A program made the translations under genes and the position numbers. From Flectonema sp. DT1601 (taxonomy: Eukaryota > Euglenozoa > Diplonemea > Diplonemida > Diplonemidae): a DNA stretch of 64,000 bases. Shown piece after piece: positions 39,675 to 50,705 of the stretch (position 1 is the stretch's first letter; every line of letters begins with the position of its first letter). The notes beneath the pieces were generated by a model. The model was not told the origin of the DNA and made no database searches. It saw only the letters and a program-made list of their open reading frames with translations. The DNA lies in contig OZ025822.1 in assembly GCA_964019425.1 (NCBI GenBank), positions 372,001 to 436,000 of the forward strand, given 5' to 3'.

Positions 39675-41006
39675 ATGCTTCGCACACTCGCGGGAGTGCT
39701 TCTGACTGCTGCATCAGCAGTCGGTTACACAAAGGAAGCTCTGTTGGATGAAGTTACTGTGTTGCCTGGAGCACCGGCAGTTAATTTTAAGATGTTCAGT
39801 GGATACGTTGACATTGGTGGAGGTAAACAAATCTTCTACATGATGGCAGAGAGTCAGAGTAATCCAACTGTTGATCCAATTGTTGTTTGGACTAACGGTG
39901 GTCCAGGTTGCAGTGGACTTGGTGGGTTTATGACTGAACAAGGACCATTCAGACCAACTGCTAATGGTTCTCTTGTTGTTAACCCAGACGCATGGAACAA
40001 GGTTGCCACCATGGTCTTTATTGAACAACCTGCTGGTGTTGGTTTCAGTCAGGCCCCTGCTGACATGAAATACGGTGATGAAGAAGCTGCGACTGACAAC
40101 CATCAGTTCTTATTAAATCTTTTAGTAAAGTACCCACAGTACAAGGCTAACAATCTGTTTATCTCTTCTGAGTCTTATGGAGGACATTACATGCCAACGT
40201 TGGCAGTAAAGATTGTTAAGAGTGCTGACATCCCAAACTTCAAGGGAGTCTTCTTAGGAAACCCATTGACTGATATGGTGTACAGAAACTATGGTCAGTT
40301 TGGAACTTATGGAGGACACAACTTGTTGCCAAAACCAATGTTTGATAAGTACCTCGCTGCTGGATGCAGAGAAAATGATGTCACCCCTGAATGTCAGGCC
40401 ATTGAGGATCAGATGTCAGCTTTAGTAAGTGACATGGATCCGTACGCACTTGATTTCCCTGTTTGTGCCAGTCAGCTTTCCGCTGGTAGACACGAAAGAC
40501 ACACTCTTCTAAAGCACATTAAAAGAGCTGGTAACAAGCTCGGAGGATACTTCCCAGAAGACTATGAGCCATGTGATTCTGACTGGGCAGCCACCTACCT
40601 CAACAGAGCTGATGTTCAAACAGCAATTCACGCAAAGATTGGAACTAAGTGGAGTGATTGTACGAACATTAACTACCCTGTAGCTGATGTCAACGCCTCG
40701 ATGGTTCCAAACTGGGAATTCCTTAAGACTCAGGCTAACCTTAACCTCACCATCTACAGTGGAGATGATGACAGTGTTTGTGCTACACTTGGAAGTCAGC
40801 AGTTCATTTGGAGCATGAACAACACGATTGTTACTCCATGGTCTCCATGGAAACTTAATGGCCAAACTGGTGGTTTCATGGTTCAGTTTAAGGGACTTAC
40901 ATTTATTACTGTGCACGGAGCTGGTCACATGGTTCCTGCCACACGTCCACAAGCATCTCTATACCTCTTCACCAGCTTCCTTCGTGGTGAGTTGAATGTT
41001 CATTAA
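39675..41006 (+). CDS. S10 serine carboxypeptidase
   Basis: The protein has 443 residues with a signal peptide (MLRTLAGVLLTAASAVGYT). The S10 blocks are complete: WTNGGPGCSGLGG (oxyanion hole), FIEQPAGVGFS, ISSESYGGHYMP with nucleophile Ser near residue 167, IYSGDDDSVCATLGSQ with the catalytic Asp, and VHGAGHMVPATRP with the catalytic His. It belongs with cathepsin A/carboxypeptidase Y enzymes that remove C-terminal residues in lysosomes or vacuoles at acid pH. The length is usual. Codon use is noticeably more biased (GGA, CCA, AAC, AAG) than in neighbouring regulatory genes, as in the acid phosphatase, suggesting high expression. Confidence 0.95.
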   Translation: MLRTLAGVLLTAASAVGYTKEALLDEVTVLPGAPAVNFKMFSGYVDIGGGKQIFYMMAESQSNPTVDPIVVWTNGGPGCSGLGGFMTEQGPFRPTANGSLVVNPDAWNKVATMVFIEQPAGVGFSQAPADMKYGDEEAATDNHQFLLNLLVKYPQYKANNLFISSESYGGHYMPTLAVKIVKSADIPNFKGVFLGNPLTDMVYRNYGQFGTYGGHNLLPKPMFDKYLAAGCRENDVTPECQAIEDQMSALVSDMDPYALDFPVCASQLSAGRHERHTLLKHIKRAGNKLGGYFPEDYEPCDSDWAATYLNRADVQTAIHAKIGTKWSDCTNINYPVADVNASMVPNWEFLKTQANLNLTIYSGDDDSVCATLGSQQFIWSMNNTIVTPWSPWKLNGQTGGFMVQFKGLTFITVHGAGHMVPATRPQASLYLFTSFLRGELNVH

Positions 41007-41535
41007 GTGTAGTTTTTTTTGGAAAGTCTGTTTTTTTTTAAAAATTAATATAAAAACTGACAATGAGAAAAAAAGAAAACAAAAAAAAAACGATCGAAAT
41101 ATGACAAAAAAAAAAAACAGAAAAAAAAAAAAATGAAAAGAATAAAAAGAATTGCGCATGGGTTTTCTATTGTGTAATTATTTTTTCATGTTTTCCGTGT
41201 GTTGAGTGTCAACAAGACGGCAGTTGAAATAAATATTTTAACAAATTCTGTATTTCCGTGTTAACATCGCATGGTAGGTTGAATACCCCCACGGTTAAGA
41301 AATTATTTCATCCATCCCCCGTCTTCTCTGTGATTCAATTCCCGTTCGTATCGAATACGTGAAGTAACTTCAAACATTCTAAGGGTATTATTATTTTTTT
41401 TAAAAATTTACAGTTCGATGGATGTTGTAGTGAGAACAGAAAGTAAATTAACTGTTTATTCTGTTTTTTTATATAAATTTATTAATATCTCAGGCTCAAA
41501 GTAAAAAGAAAACCGGTCGGGGGCGGGGTTGGGTT
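41007..41535. other. Spacer
   Basis: The region is AT-rich with A-rich tracts right after the carboxypeptidase stop. No gene is seen. The acceptor TATCTCAG ends at 41493. The 43-base leader that follows includes an unusually G-rich GGTCGGGGGCGGGG stretch. Confidence 0.6.
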
Positions 41536-43768
41536 ATGACTGAAATAGAAGATGTGGAAGAATCTCTCGGGAAGCTTATCGAAGGCGGAGGCATCGTCAG
41601 AGATTCAGAGGCGTTGAAAATGATTTCTCAAACAGAAGATCAGCAGTCGTTCTTCAGAGGAGGAGACTACAACGAATCGATTTTTTCTAATTTTTGTCAA
41701 ATGATCGTCTCGCAGTTGAATCACAAGGAAGTTCATCCACACACGAAAACCAGACTCCTCCTGGTCTTGAACAACTGTTCAATGTACAAGAATTCTCGAC
41801 CTGCGATATTTAGCGCCAGTATGTAATTCTCAGCCAAACATTTTTGTACGATTTTTTTTCATACACAAAAAAAAACAAAAAACAACAGTAAAGTACATTG
41901 ACGAAGTAATGGAAAGCTCAATGAAAGAAGAAGGCCGCATGCCCTTCAAATCCGACCTCGGACGCATGAGTGAACATATGCTTGTACTACTCATGCGAGT
42001 TCAGGGCTATAAAATACGCGCTCAGGAAGTTTTAAATTTCGCAGAGAGTCCACATGGAAGTACTCAATTCGCTGTTCAATTATTGCAAGCCATCTTACTT
42101 AAGCAGCCGAAATATGAATTTGAGCTGAGAGTGAATTGTATGACGGGGATGCTCGGGTTTACCCATCCTGGAACGTTCTTCAGTGACTCAGGGGGCAGCA
42201 TGCATGAAACTGATATCAACGATTTTCAAACAAAAATTAGTGAAATATACCAACACAGTCTTCGGATGAAAGTTATTGAAAATGTAACCAACGACGTTGT
42301 TGAGGAAATGGTAACCCACAGTCCTAAACTAACTGACGCAGTTCACGCAGGTATTAATGCTTTAATGAAGTACATAACAAATCTTGTTGAATATCATGGA
42401 AAGAGAGACGACATATCCGATGTCTATCGTCGTCTTCTACTACCCCTCTTGCAAGATGATGCCGGGGGAGCAATTGAAACAGAGTTTGTAAAATCAGCTG
42501 TGTTTCCCTACATGATGAAACTTGTCGAAGAAATAGCGAGAATCCACGGGATGGATAAAACTGAAATAAAAGTCGGAGCAGTAAACCCTCTCTTAGCTCC
42601 TCCAAAACCTCCTTCAAAAGAAATTCCAGCTGTCGTATTGCAAGGGCTTCAATCGTCGTTTAAATTTCTTGCGTTTATAACTTATCATATGCCTGCTCAT
42701 CAGTCTCAGTTGGTACGATTTATAAATTATCACACTTTTGATGTTCTGAGTTTACCCATCTCGTTTATCGCATCAAACCAATACTTGTATTCATCACTAA
42801 TTCAGATGAATGTTAATATAGACGCATTTTCTGATGAAATTCCTTTTGGTATGTTGTCGTGTTGTTGATTCTTTCTTTGATTGACTAAGCATTACAAATA
42901 ACTATAAACAAACTAACAAACAACAGACAAGGCAGTTGAGGGAACTTGTAAACCTGACACTCTACGAGGTCAGCTTGAAGACATTTTTACGGCTCTTTCT
43001 CTGGAAGGTTTGAATTTATTTCTTATTTTTATTGTTATTCTGTCAGAACAAGTCTTGAAACAACGGATCAAGGAGTCTAACACGTATGCAAGGTTTGGGG
43101 TGTCAAACCTATAAGCCTCACTGATCCCAATTTATTGGAAAAGGATTTGAGGTAAAGTACACTGGAAAAATAAAAAAAATATAACAGATTTAAGAGGTCT
43201 GCAGAGGAAGTTTATTCAATCCAGTAAAATGGAGAAGGATGGATGCAGAGTTGCTAAAGCCCACCAAAGTTACAATCTCGTATTGGAAATGATGAGTGCG
43301 ATCGCATCTGACAAGGAAGCAGGTAGGCAATCAAAGTTAGAACCAAGAGAAGAGCCTTCAAAACCTGAATACAGATTGCTGGGAACTGTTCCGGATTTGA
43401 GTTCAAAAAAAATAAGTGAAATCGAAGATAGCAGCAGACCGGAGTTGATGTCGAAACCGATTAGTGTTAATCCACATCAAGAGTATGAGAAGCTTGTTGA
43501 GGATAATGTTCCTTCGAAGTTTAGATGTTCGTTAGATGGAAACTTAATGAAGCATCCGGTGACCTCTCCACATGGTCATGTATTCGATATGCAAACTATC
43601 GAACGATGGATAAATCAATCTGGTCAGTTGTGTCCGATCACTGGGAAACCTCTCTCTCTTTCTGATCTTGAACCTGACGTCGCACTCACAGCAGAAATAA
43701 CATCGTGGCATATTCAAGAACAGGCTCAAACAAATCAAGAAGATGACTTTGACGTTTATACATTTTAA
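41536..43768 (+). CDS. U-box protein with helical-repeat body, multi-exon
   Basis: The clear exons are 41536-41818 and 41889-42848, then 42927-43007. Introns 41819-41888 and 42849-42926 both have GTATGT donors and AACAACAG acceptors. A small exon about 43047-43083 and a last exon from about 43195 to 43768 complete it, but the junctions between 43008 and 43195 are uncertain. The body (about residues 1-420) is helical and armadillo-like. The C-terminus is a U-box: KFRCSLDGNLMKHPVTSPHG, FDMQTIERWIN, LCPITGKPLSLSDLEPDVAL. U-boxes recruit E2 enzymes, so this is probably an E3 or E4 ubiquitin ligase. The body is not clearly UBE4. It is the most intron-rich gene here. Confidence 0.8.
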
Positions 43769-44415
43769 ATGAAATCAAATAAATGATGTCCAACTAAAAG
43801 ATCCATCCGACTGTGAGGCAGCCTCCAGACATCTGATTGAGATGTTTTCACTAAGAATGAGTTTTCACAGCTGCTTCTTCTTCTTCTTTTTTTTCTTTTT
43901 TTCCTTCCCGTCTTCCCCACCTTTTTTTTAATTTTTTTTTTTAAATTTTTTTTAAAAAATTTCTTTCTACTTCCCGGCAGTCTGCAAACTGAAAATCCGT
44001 TTTAAAATCAGGAAATGAAGGACACGAGAGAGGGAGTTCTTTTTTGTTTTTTTTTCCCCTTCAGCTCTGGAGGGAACGATTAGACTTTTTCCTGTTACCT
44101 CACAACTTCTGGATATCAGCGACTCATATTACACTAAGGAGGAGAATAACGTGGTTGAGACCGAGGCGATGTTTGTATCATTATGTCGTTGCCTTAGGTG
44201 ACGAAATGATCTGAACCTCTTGTAAAAAAAAAAAATTAAAAAAAAAGGAAGTTTGGTAGTGGACCCATTGTGAGGTGGCTGGGGAAGTTGTGATTTTTCT
44301 TATTCTCATCATCGGGAAAAAAAAAAATAGAAAAAAATCGCCCTAATGTACAATACTTTGAAGTGTGGAAGCCAAAAAAAAAAAAAAAAACGATTCCTTG
44401 TCTTATCAACTTGGA

Positions 44416-44450
<35 letters not shown>

Positions 44451-44799
44451 CTTTGTTGTTGTTGTTGCACACACTGAGGGAGTTTGATGGGATTTTTTTT
44501 AGTATTAAAAAAAAAAAAAAGTGAGAAGGAAAAAAAAAAAAAAAAAGATGTTCCAACTGACAGAAGAAGTGACACATAACCCAACCCTCCTACCCAACCC
44601 CGGGCGCCCCTTCTTATTGAGTTGCATAATACTTGTGTGATGATTCTTGTATTATAAGGTTTTTCTTATATTTCAGAAAAAAAAAAAAAAAAAAAAAAAA
44701 AACAATTTTCCGGTTAGAAAATGATTGTTGTATTATCCATATCTCAGTGTAGTTTAAATTTTTTTTTTTTAAAAAACCTCTTCAGGTGATTCGCAAAAG
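43769..44799. other. Gene-free spacer
   Basis: Several T and A runs, including T27 near 44421-44447 and A27 near 44677-44702, dominate this kilobase. A GC-richer stretch at 44080-44220 has no recognisable identity. The acceptor CCTCTTCAG ends at 44785, giving a 14-base leader for the next gene. Confidence 0.6.
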
Positions 44800-47700
44800 A
44801 TGACCCACCGAAAGGCACATCGGAGATTCAAAGATCGAGACCGTGAGAAATCAAGCAGCAGTGCAAAATCAGGAGGAAATGCACAACTAGAAGCAGCATC
44901 GCAAGGAAATCTGAGTAAACTAAAATCATTATTAAAAAGTGGTAGCTTTGGAGTTCATTGGCAAGATTCAAAAGGAAAAGATGCATTGATGCACGCGGCC
45001 ATCGGAGGACAAGCCGCAGCCGCAGCAGTTCTATTAGAATCGAACGCCGACCCCACCCATGTCGATAATGATGGATCACATGCACTCATCCATGCTGTAA
45101 AAAACAACAGTAAACCTGTAATAGAACTGTTACTCTCAGCTGGTAGAAATAATCCAGCATTTCAGAACGTCATAAACATCCAAGATGAAAAGAGTCGAAC
45201 TGCCCTTCACTATGCTGTCATAAGTGGAGGACAATCAATAATACAAATGCTTTTGAAGGAGAGAAGCCTTAATTTGTATTTACCAAATCAAGATTCAAGA
45301 GGTGGCATTGTCGGGTTATCTTATATATTGTGGGATGAGGTTGCGAGCCCTAGAGATGATAAAAAAGGAAAAAAACGTCCCAAACCACAAGACATCAGGG
45401 ATATAACAAAGATGCTCGTTGATGAAGTTCATAGGCGAAAAGAACTTGGAAAGCTTTGGGGATTACTCTTAGAGAGTATCCCACAAAAAGCAGGAGAAGA
45501 CAAATGGCCATCAGATCTATTTGGAGCTCTTCCACTAACTGCGCTCTTACAAGAGACTGGAAACACAATGAATGACCCTGACGTTCTGTACAGCTTAGTT
45601 AGTGAAGTATCACTGAGAATAAGTCAAGACAGGTATCCACCACAACTATCGCCTGTTGATATCGATGTCTTGTTAGATATTACTTTAGATATTGGTGATG
45701 GAGCAGGCTACAGCACATTAAAAAAAGCAATCGGAATCATTGAAGCAATCGTATGTCCGATGGAGAATGTCACAACCGAATCAGAAGAATCACCTCAAGA
45801 GTGCTCTGAGACTTTACGAGGAGCTCCGTCTTCAACTTGTGGAGCTGCTCGCAGTAAAAAAAGCACATCTATATCCGAGTGCAAGGCATCCGCTGAACTT
45901 TCTTATTTAATAGTAGTGTGGAGACATGTTCACGTCAGTCACATTAAACTCAGTAATATCAGTACGTTTCTAACTCCAGGATCGGAAGGAGCAGCTGCTT
46001 TTAAACTTCTTGACAATTTATACTCTGAGCTTGCGACTGAGTTGGGGAATAAAACAAGATTGGGAACTCGAATCCTACAACAAGAATCTGACTCACCAGA
46101 TGTCTGGTCTGAAAATTTAAAATCCTTAATAGATCTCCACAGTAAGGTTAAATTATTCATAGATACATATGGTCATCTATCAGGAATAGAATTGGGTTCC
46201 CTAGAACCTCTCCCTGTTGATAGTACAATACAGTGTCTCCAACCTCAGATGTCATCAGAGCACTTAATCGTTGTGCTCATTCATATCATTGAACTATTAG
46301 AGCGTGATGGAATGTATTTACTACATAATTTGCAATATGTCGATAATACGATGGAAAATTTCATTTTATTAACAGCCTTGTCGCTGTGGTTGTTAACACA
46401 GTTGGGTCGCAAATCAGTTCTTGGTCATCAAAGATTGCAGACGAGGTTAGAGTCGATGGATTCAATTTGGAAATCATTTTTCTACTGCGTTGGGTACCTT
46501 GACGATTCTATAAATAGCGATCCATGTGTTTATGATAGATTCGCTGTTCTATTATTCTGTATGTATCACTGGATGCAAGCGTCGTTGATATACAGAAGGT
46601 TAGAACAACAGAGCAACGATGACATTTCAAGTATAGAAAAGTTAATTTCAGAAGGTGGTGAAAACATGCGCATCCCTGTCAGAGTTGAAGTAACACAGAG
46701 TAGTAAAAATAGCGATAAAAAAACATCAACGAGTGGACATGATTTATTAAACGAAGACTCGTTGATAAATAGTGAAGGACATGTTCAAACGACAATACAG
46801 AAACACACTGCTCCTTTGTTAGAGTTAACTCGTTCCTGTCTTCGCAGTGAGTCGCTTGTCGTGGATGTGTCAGCAGGTGGTTCTTGTCAGGTTCAACAAA
46901 TCTCATATTTATATCCGAAAATATTAAATAATTGCGATTCATCAAATCAAGGAGGAGGATCATTTAAAGCAGTTGCTGCATGGGCGCGTTGCAAACCTCG
47001 TCGAGAAGAACAAGTCACGATGTCTAACCCAACGACAGTTCAATTATTTTGCCACACCGTTATAAACGATTCTGATTCATCACTTCATGAAAGAGCAATC
47101 GGAATAGATGCAAAGATAAAATGGTTAGCTGGATGGAATGTACTACGAGGGTGTCATGAAGTCCTCAGCACTAGAAGCAGAAACACATCAATTTGGAACA
47201 AACTTCATCCGATTCCTTCACACCAGACTATGGAACCAATTACTGAAGAGTTTCGTGTGAGTGAAGTCGTAAAAACAATCGGAGGAGTGTTACAGTTATT
47301 ATCGTCGTTGCCTGTTAATCCTGAATTCTTACATTTTTGTAGTACACGTACTTATGAAATAAACCACGGTATACTAAAGGGAAGGTTAGAGGGAAGTGAA
47401 ACTGCTCGTGGAACTCATTCTCTTGAAATCTTCATCAAACATCCACAACTACTTCCATTAGTTGCGCCAGTCATTGCTAAAGATTGGATTAGAACAAAAG
47501 CTGATCACATGGGAAGACAACAACTTCATAAGTTACAAGAAGCGTATTTTCCTCCATCAGAATCAATTCAACCAGTTTATTGGGTTGTTGAAGACAAGGG
47601 TGGAAAACATAAAAAACACGTCGAAAAGAAAGAATTAGAACTACGAGGCAAACCAATCTGTAAATGGTCCCTGATTGAGTTGGAACACTTTTCAGTTGTG

Positions 47701-49785
47701 AGTAGTTTACAAATGGGATTCATTGGAATTGCTTCTGATGTTAGATCTGATAGTAGCTCTGATGTTGATGAAGATGGTAGTTCAGCTGGTTGGAGGACAC
47801 TACACGATGAACCAAAACATGATGAGTCGTTAGACTTGCCTCCAGCAGCAACGACGACAACTCAAACTTCATGGCCACCTGATAGACTTTTTAAATCAGT
47901 TCGTCATGAGATATTCGGTCCAATGGATAACCCGAGATATCCTTGGCCACCACAATTACCTTTATCTGGACCGACTTCTTTATTAGTTTATTTAGTCATC
48001 GTTTCAGAACTTTGTTCTGTTGAGCCAAACGACATGGCGACGCATTACAAGGGTGAGTTCATTATAGGAACTCCTTCGCCATGTGGTAATTGGGTTCAAC
48101 AAAGATCATCAGTAGTGTTATATCCAATAAAGACAAGTGATGAATCTTTAGCTCTCAGGCAAGTTAGTCCTTTGAGTTATTTTTATCCACCTTCGATCAG
48201 TGATGTTGTTTATTTTATGTACGATGGTAATCCGATTTCATACATTACAAATATAAGTAATTGGGATCAGTTCAGAAGAGAACTAGAAAAAGCATTAGAC
48301 ATACAGCTTGGGTCTGGTAAGACGTTTAAAATATCAGGTAGAATATCGAAACGAACAACGTGTAGTCCGAGAGAAACAGACAGAGCAGAACCGACTATCG
48401 TTGAAGCGAATAATGAATACACCTGGCCTCCGATATCATCACTAGAACATCCTTTAAGGATCACACGAATTGATACTGTGGAAGAAACTGATGAAAATGA
48501 TGTCAAGGAACAACACCAATCTGATAATTCATCTCAGTGGACGACAGGCAGCAACAGTGACCCCAGTCCGTTGTACCCTTCAAGAGCTCTCGGAATTCCT
48601 TTGCATTCCGACGTGTCTGCACCCTCATCATCATACTCTGATTATATTGGTATGGCTCTTATGGTTGATCGAAATGATTTCTTCCCCTCAATCATCGATT
48701 CCGTTATATTAAAATCCGTCAGCGACGGAATAGAAGTTGAATTTATAAAAGAACCAGGAAGCGGTGACGGACCTAACAAGGAATTCTTCGGACTCCTCGC
48801 ATCTGAATTATTTCATTCTACGAAACATCAGTTATTCGTACCAGCGATGGATGGAGAGAATCGAAGAGCACTCATTATCAATAAAGAAAGAGGAGAAACA
48901 TCCGCGACGTTAAAACAATATTTTGCATGTGGTAAGCTCTTAGCATACGCGATGGTTAATTGTTATGAAGTTGGTGGTGTTGAACTTGTTCGAGGATACT
49001 ACAAAATACTATTATCACATCCGGTAGTGTTGTCAGATTTAAAAAATATTGACACGGTAGTTCATGCGAGCTTACAATGGATTCTTGAGAACCCCGTCAC
49101 AGATGATATGGACTTGACATTCACCCACACAGTTTTGGTCAACGGTCGACACAGAGAAATCAACTTGATAGATAACGGTGAAAATATTTCAGTTACCAAT
49201 TCTAACAAAGATCTGTACGTTAAGAAAAAGATTCATGCAATGCATACTGCTGGAATTGAACCTTTTCTACAGGCTCTCGCATCCGGTTTCTGGTCAGAAG
49301 CACCTTCAACTCTGTGTCGATATGTCTTATGCAGTGATGACATTGCTGCTTGTTTTGCGGGAATATCTGAAATCAGTTCCGAGGAATGGGAATTCTACAC
49401 ATCTTACGAAACTCCTAAATTGGCACAATGTGATGTTATTAAGTGGTTTTGGGAATATGTCCGAACGTTATCACAAGAGGATAAACGAGTGTTATTGACA
49501 TTTGCGACCGGATCGTCGACTCTACCTGCGGGTGGATTTGCTGGTTTAGCGGAGTACAACGGGGATTTTAATACATCGGGAAAAGCATTTACGATCGACA
49601 TCATCACTCAACAAACTGATACAAATGGTCAACCTATGTGTGACTCAAAGCTTCAAATGTTGCTTCCGTCAGCACAGACTTGCTTTAATACATTACTATT
49701 ACCAAATTATAACTCTTACGAGAGACTTAAAGAAAGACTTGGTATTGCTATGCGTATGGGTCACAAGGGTTATGATGAGGAATAA
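44800..49785 (+). CDS. Ankyrin-repeat HECT-type E3 ubiquitin ligase
   Basis: This intron-free 1661-residue protein is among the largest in the window. Residues about 25-165 hold ankyrin repeats (DALMHAAIGGQAAAAAVLL, HALIHAVKNNSKPVIELLL, TALHYAVISGGQSIIQMLL). A long, mostly helical middle of about 1,100 residues has no domain I can name. Residues about 1300-1661 form the HECT domain: EFIKEPGSGDGPNKEFFGLL, GVELVRGYYKILL, and the C-lobe ending LPSAQTCFNTLLLPNY, with catalytic Cys at residue 1628. HECT enzymes carry ubiquitin on this Cys before passing it to the substrate. The architecture resembles HECTD1/TRIP12-type ligases without proof of orthology. A broken copy of its 3' end lies just downstream (49971-50120). 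Confidence 0.93.
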   Translation: MTHRKAHRRFKDRDREKSSSSAKSGGNAQLEAASQGNLSKLKSLLKSGSFGVHWQDSKGKDALMHAAIGGQAAAAAVLLESNADPTHVDNDGSHALIHAVKNNSKPVIELLLSAGRNNPAFQNVINIQDEKSRTALHYAVISGGQSIIQMLLKERSLNLYLPNQDSRGGIVGLSYILWDEVASPRDDKKGKKRPKPQDIRDITKMLVDEVHRRKELGKLWGLLLESIPQKAGEDKWPSDLFGALPLTALLQETGNTMNDPDVLYSLVSEVSLRISQDRYPPQLSPVDIDVLLDITLDIGDGAGYSTLKKAIGIIEAIVCPMENVTTESEESPQECSETLRGAPSSTCGAARSKKSTSISECKASAELSYLIVVWRHVHVSHIKLSNISTFLTPGSEGAAAFKLLDNLYSELATELGNKTRLGTRILQQESDSPDVWSENLKSLIDLHSKVKLFIDTYGHLSGIELGSLEPLPVDSTIQCLQPQMSSEHLIVVLIHIIELLERDGMYLLHNLQYVDNTMENFILLTALSLWLLTQLGRKSVLGHQRLQTRLESMDSIWKSFFYCVGYLDDSINSDPCVYDRFAVLLFCMYHWMQASLIYRRLEQQSNDDISSIEKLISEGGENMRIPVRVEVTQSSKNSDKKTSTSGHDLLNEDSLINSEGHVQTTIQKHTAPLLELTRSCLRSESLVVDVSAGGSCQVQQISYLYPKILNNCDSSNQGGGSFKAVAAWARCKPRREEQVTMSNPTTVQLFCHTVINDSDSSLHERAIGIDAKIKWLAGWNVLRGCHEVLSTRSRNTSIWNKLHPIPSHQTMEPITEEFRVSEVVKTIGGVLQLLSSLPVNPEFLHFCSTRTYEINHGILKGRLEGSETARGTHSLEIFIKHPQLLPLVAPVIAKDWIRTKADHMGRQQLHKLQEAYFPPSESIQPVYWVVEDKGGKHKKHVEKKELELRGKPICKWSLIELEHFSVVSSLQMGFIGIASDVRSDSSSDVDEDGSSAGWRTLHDEPKHDESLDLPPAATTTTQTSWPPDRLFKSVRHEIFGPMDNPRYPWPPQLPLSGPTSLLVYLVIVSELCSVEPNDMATHYKGEFIIGTPSPCGNWVQQRSSVVLYPIKTSDESLALRQVSPLSYFYPPSISDVVYFMYDGNPISYITNISNWDQFRRELEKALDIQLGSGKTFKISGRISKRTTCSPRETDRAEPTIVEANNEYTWPPISSLEHPLRITRIDTVEETDENDVKEQHQSDNSSQWTTGSNSDPSPLYPSRALGIPLHSDVSAPSSSYSDYIGMALMVDRNDFFPSIIDSVILKSVSDGIEVEFIKEPGSGDGPNKEFFGLLASELFHSTKHQLFVPAMDGENRRALIINKERGETSATLKQYFACGKLLAYAMVNCYEVGGVELVRGYYKILLSHPVVLSDLKNIDTVVHASLQWILENPVTDDMDLTFTHTVLVNGRHREINLIDNGENISVTNSNKDLYVKKKIHAMHTAGIEPFLQALASGFWSEAPSTLCRYVLCSDDIAACFAGISEISSEEWEFYTSYETPKLAQCDVIKWFWEYVRTLSQEDKRVLLTFATGSSTLPAGGFAGLAEYNGDFNTSGKAFTIDIITQQTDTNGQPMCDSKLQMLLPSAQTCFNTLLLPNYNSYERLKERLGIAMRMGHKGYDEE

Positions 49786-50705
49786 AGAGATATAAAATTG
49801 TTTTTATGGCAGCCGAGACCCTTCAATGCACTTTCCATTATTAACACACTCTGGTTCTTACATCAAGTGGATCCTTGTATGAGTATTGATGGAGACTACG
49901 TCCCTTGATAGCCTGAGGGAAAAAAAAAAAAAAATAAAAAAAATAAATAAAAAACCCGTTGCCTTCTTTGTTGGTGGATTTGTTAGCAGATATTTTAACA
50001 CGTCGAGAATCCACATCATTGTGCAACAAACAGATACAAATAGTCAACTGATGTGTGATTTATGACTTCAAATGTTACTTCCGTCAGCACAGACTTGCTT
50101 CAATTACCAAATTGACATCTTTTTTTTAAAAAGTTTTTCTTTTCTCCCTTCATCTTGCCTCATGGGAGAGAACAATCAAACAAACAAACGCGATGTGCAG
50201 ACGTGAGGGGATAGTCATAATTTTTCTGCCATTCCAATTACCTAGCTCTTTTGACTGCTTGCCAAAGAGAAAAAAAAAATCGTATGAAAAAAAAAAAAAA
50301 AAAGAAAAAAAAAAAAAGAAGAGGATTCTCTTGATATAATTTAAAAAAAAAAAAAAAAAAATTCTGTTTTAGTTAAAAAAATCTAGCTTTTGGTGATGTT
50401 TTTTTTTGTTTGTATTTCAAATTTCAATGAAGTTTTTTTTTTCTTAAACCAAACACTCTGAGTATAATGATTTTTTCTTTTCTCCTTCTTCACAGGCAGA
50501 TTCAAAAAAAAAAAAAATCGATTGCAAAAAAGCAAACCCGTTTTGTGTATGTTGCGCCAAGCCCTCAGGAATTACCAACTTCAAAAAGGAAAGAAATCTT
50601 TTTAATTACTTTGAAAACAACAGCAACAACAACAATAAATAAAAACAACTAATCAACTGATCAAATTATAATTTATTTATTCAGTAAAATCACTCACACA
50701 CAAAC
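49786..50705. other. Spacer with a HECT-gene relic and long A runs
   Basis: The spacer includes the relic at 49971-50120 (listed separately). Poly(A)-rich stretches lie around 49921-49955, 50271-50320 and 50342-50362. Short open frames near 50467-50652 are low complexity. The acceptor TTTATTCAG ends at 50684. Confidence 0.6.
49971..50120 (+). pseudogene. Degenerate duplicate of the HECT gene 3' end
   Basis: Blocks GGTGGATTTG, CATTGTGCAACAAACAGATA, CAAATAGTCAACTGATGTG, CTTCAAATGTTACTTCCGTC, AGCACAGACTTGCTT and ATTACCAAATT run in the same order as in the intact gene at about 49531-49711. The intact gene reads CATCACTCAACAAACTGATA, CTTCAAATGTTGCTTCCGTC and AGCACAGACTTGCTT. The copy has small gaps, a stop inside, and has lost the catalytic context after the Cys codon. 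It sits about 190 bases past the stop of its source, as expected for a failed local tandem duplication. Confidence 0.85.
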
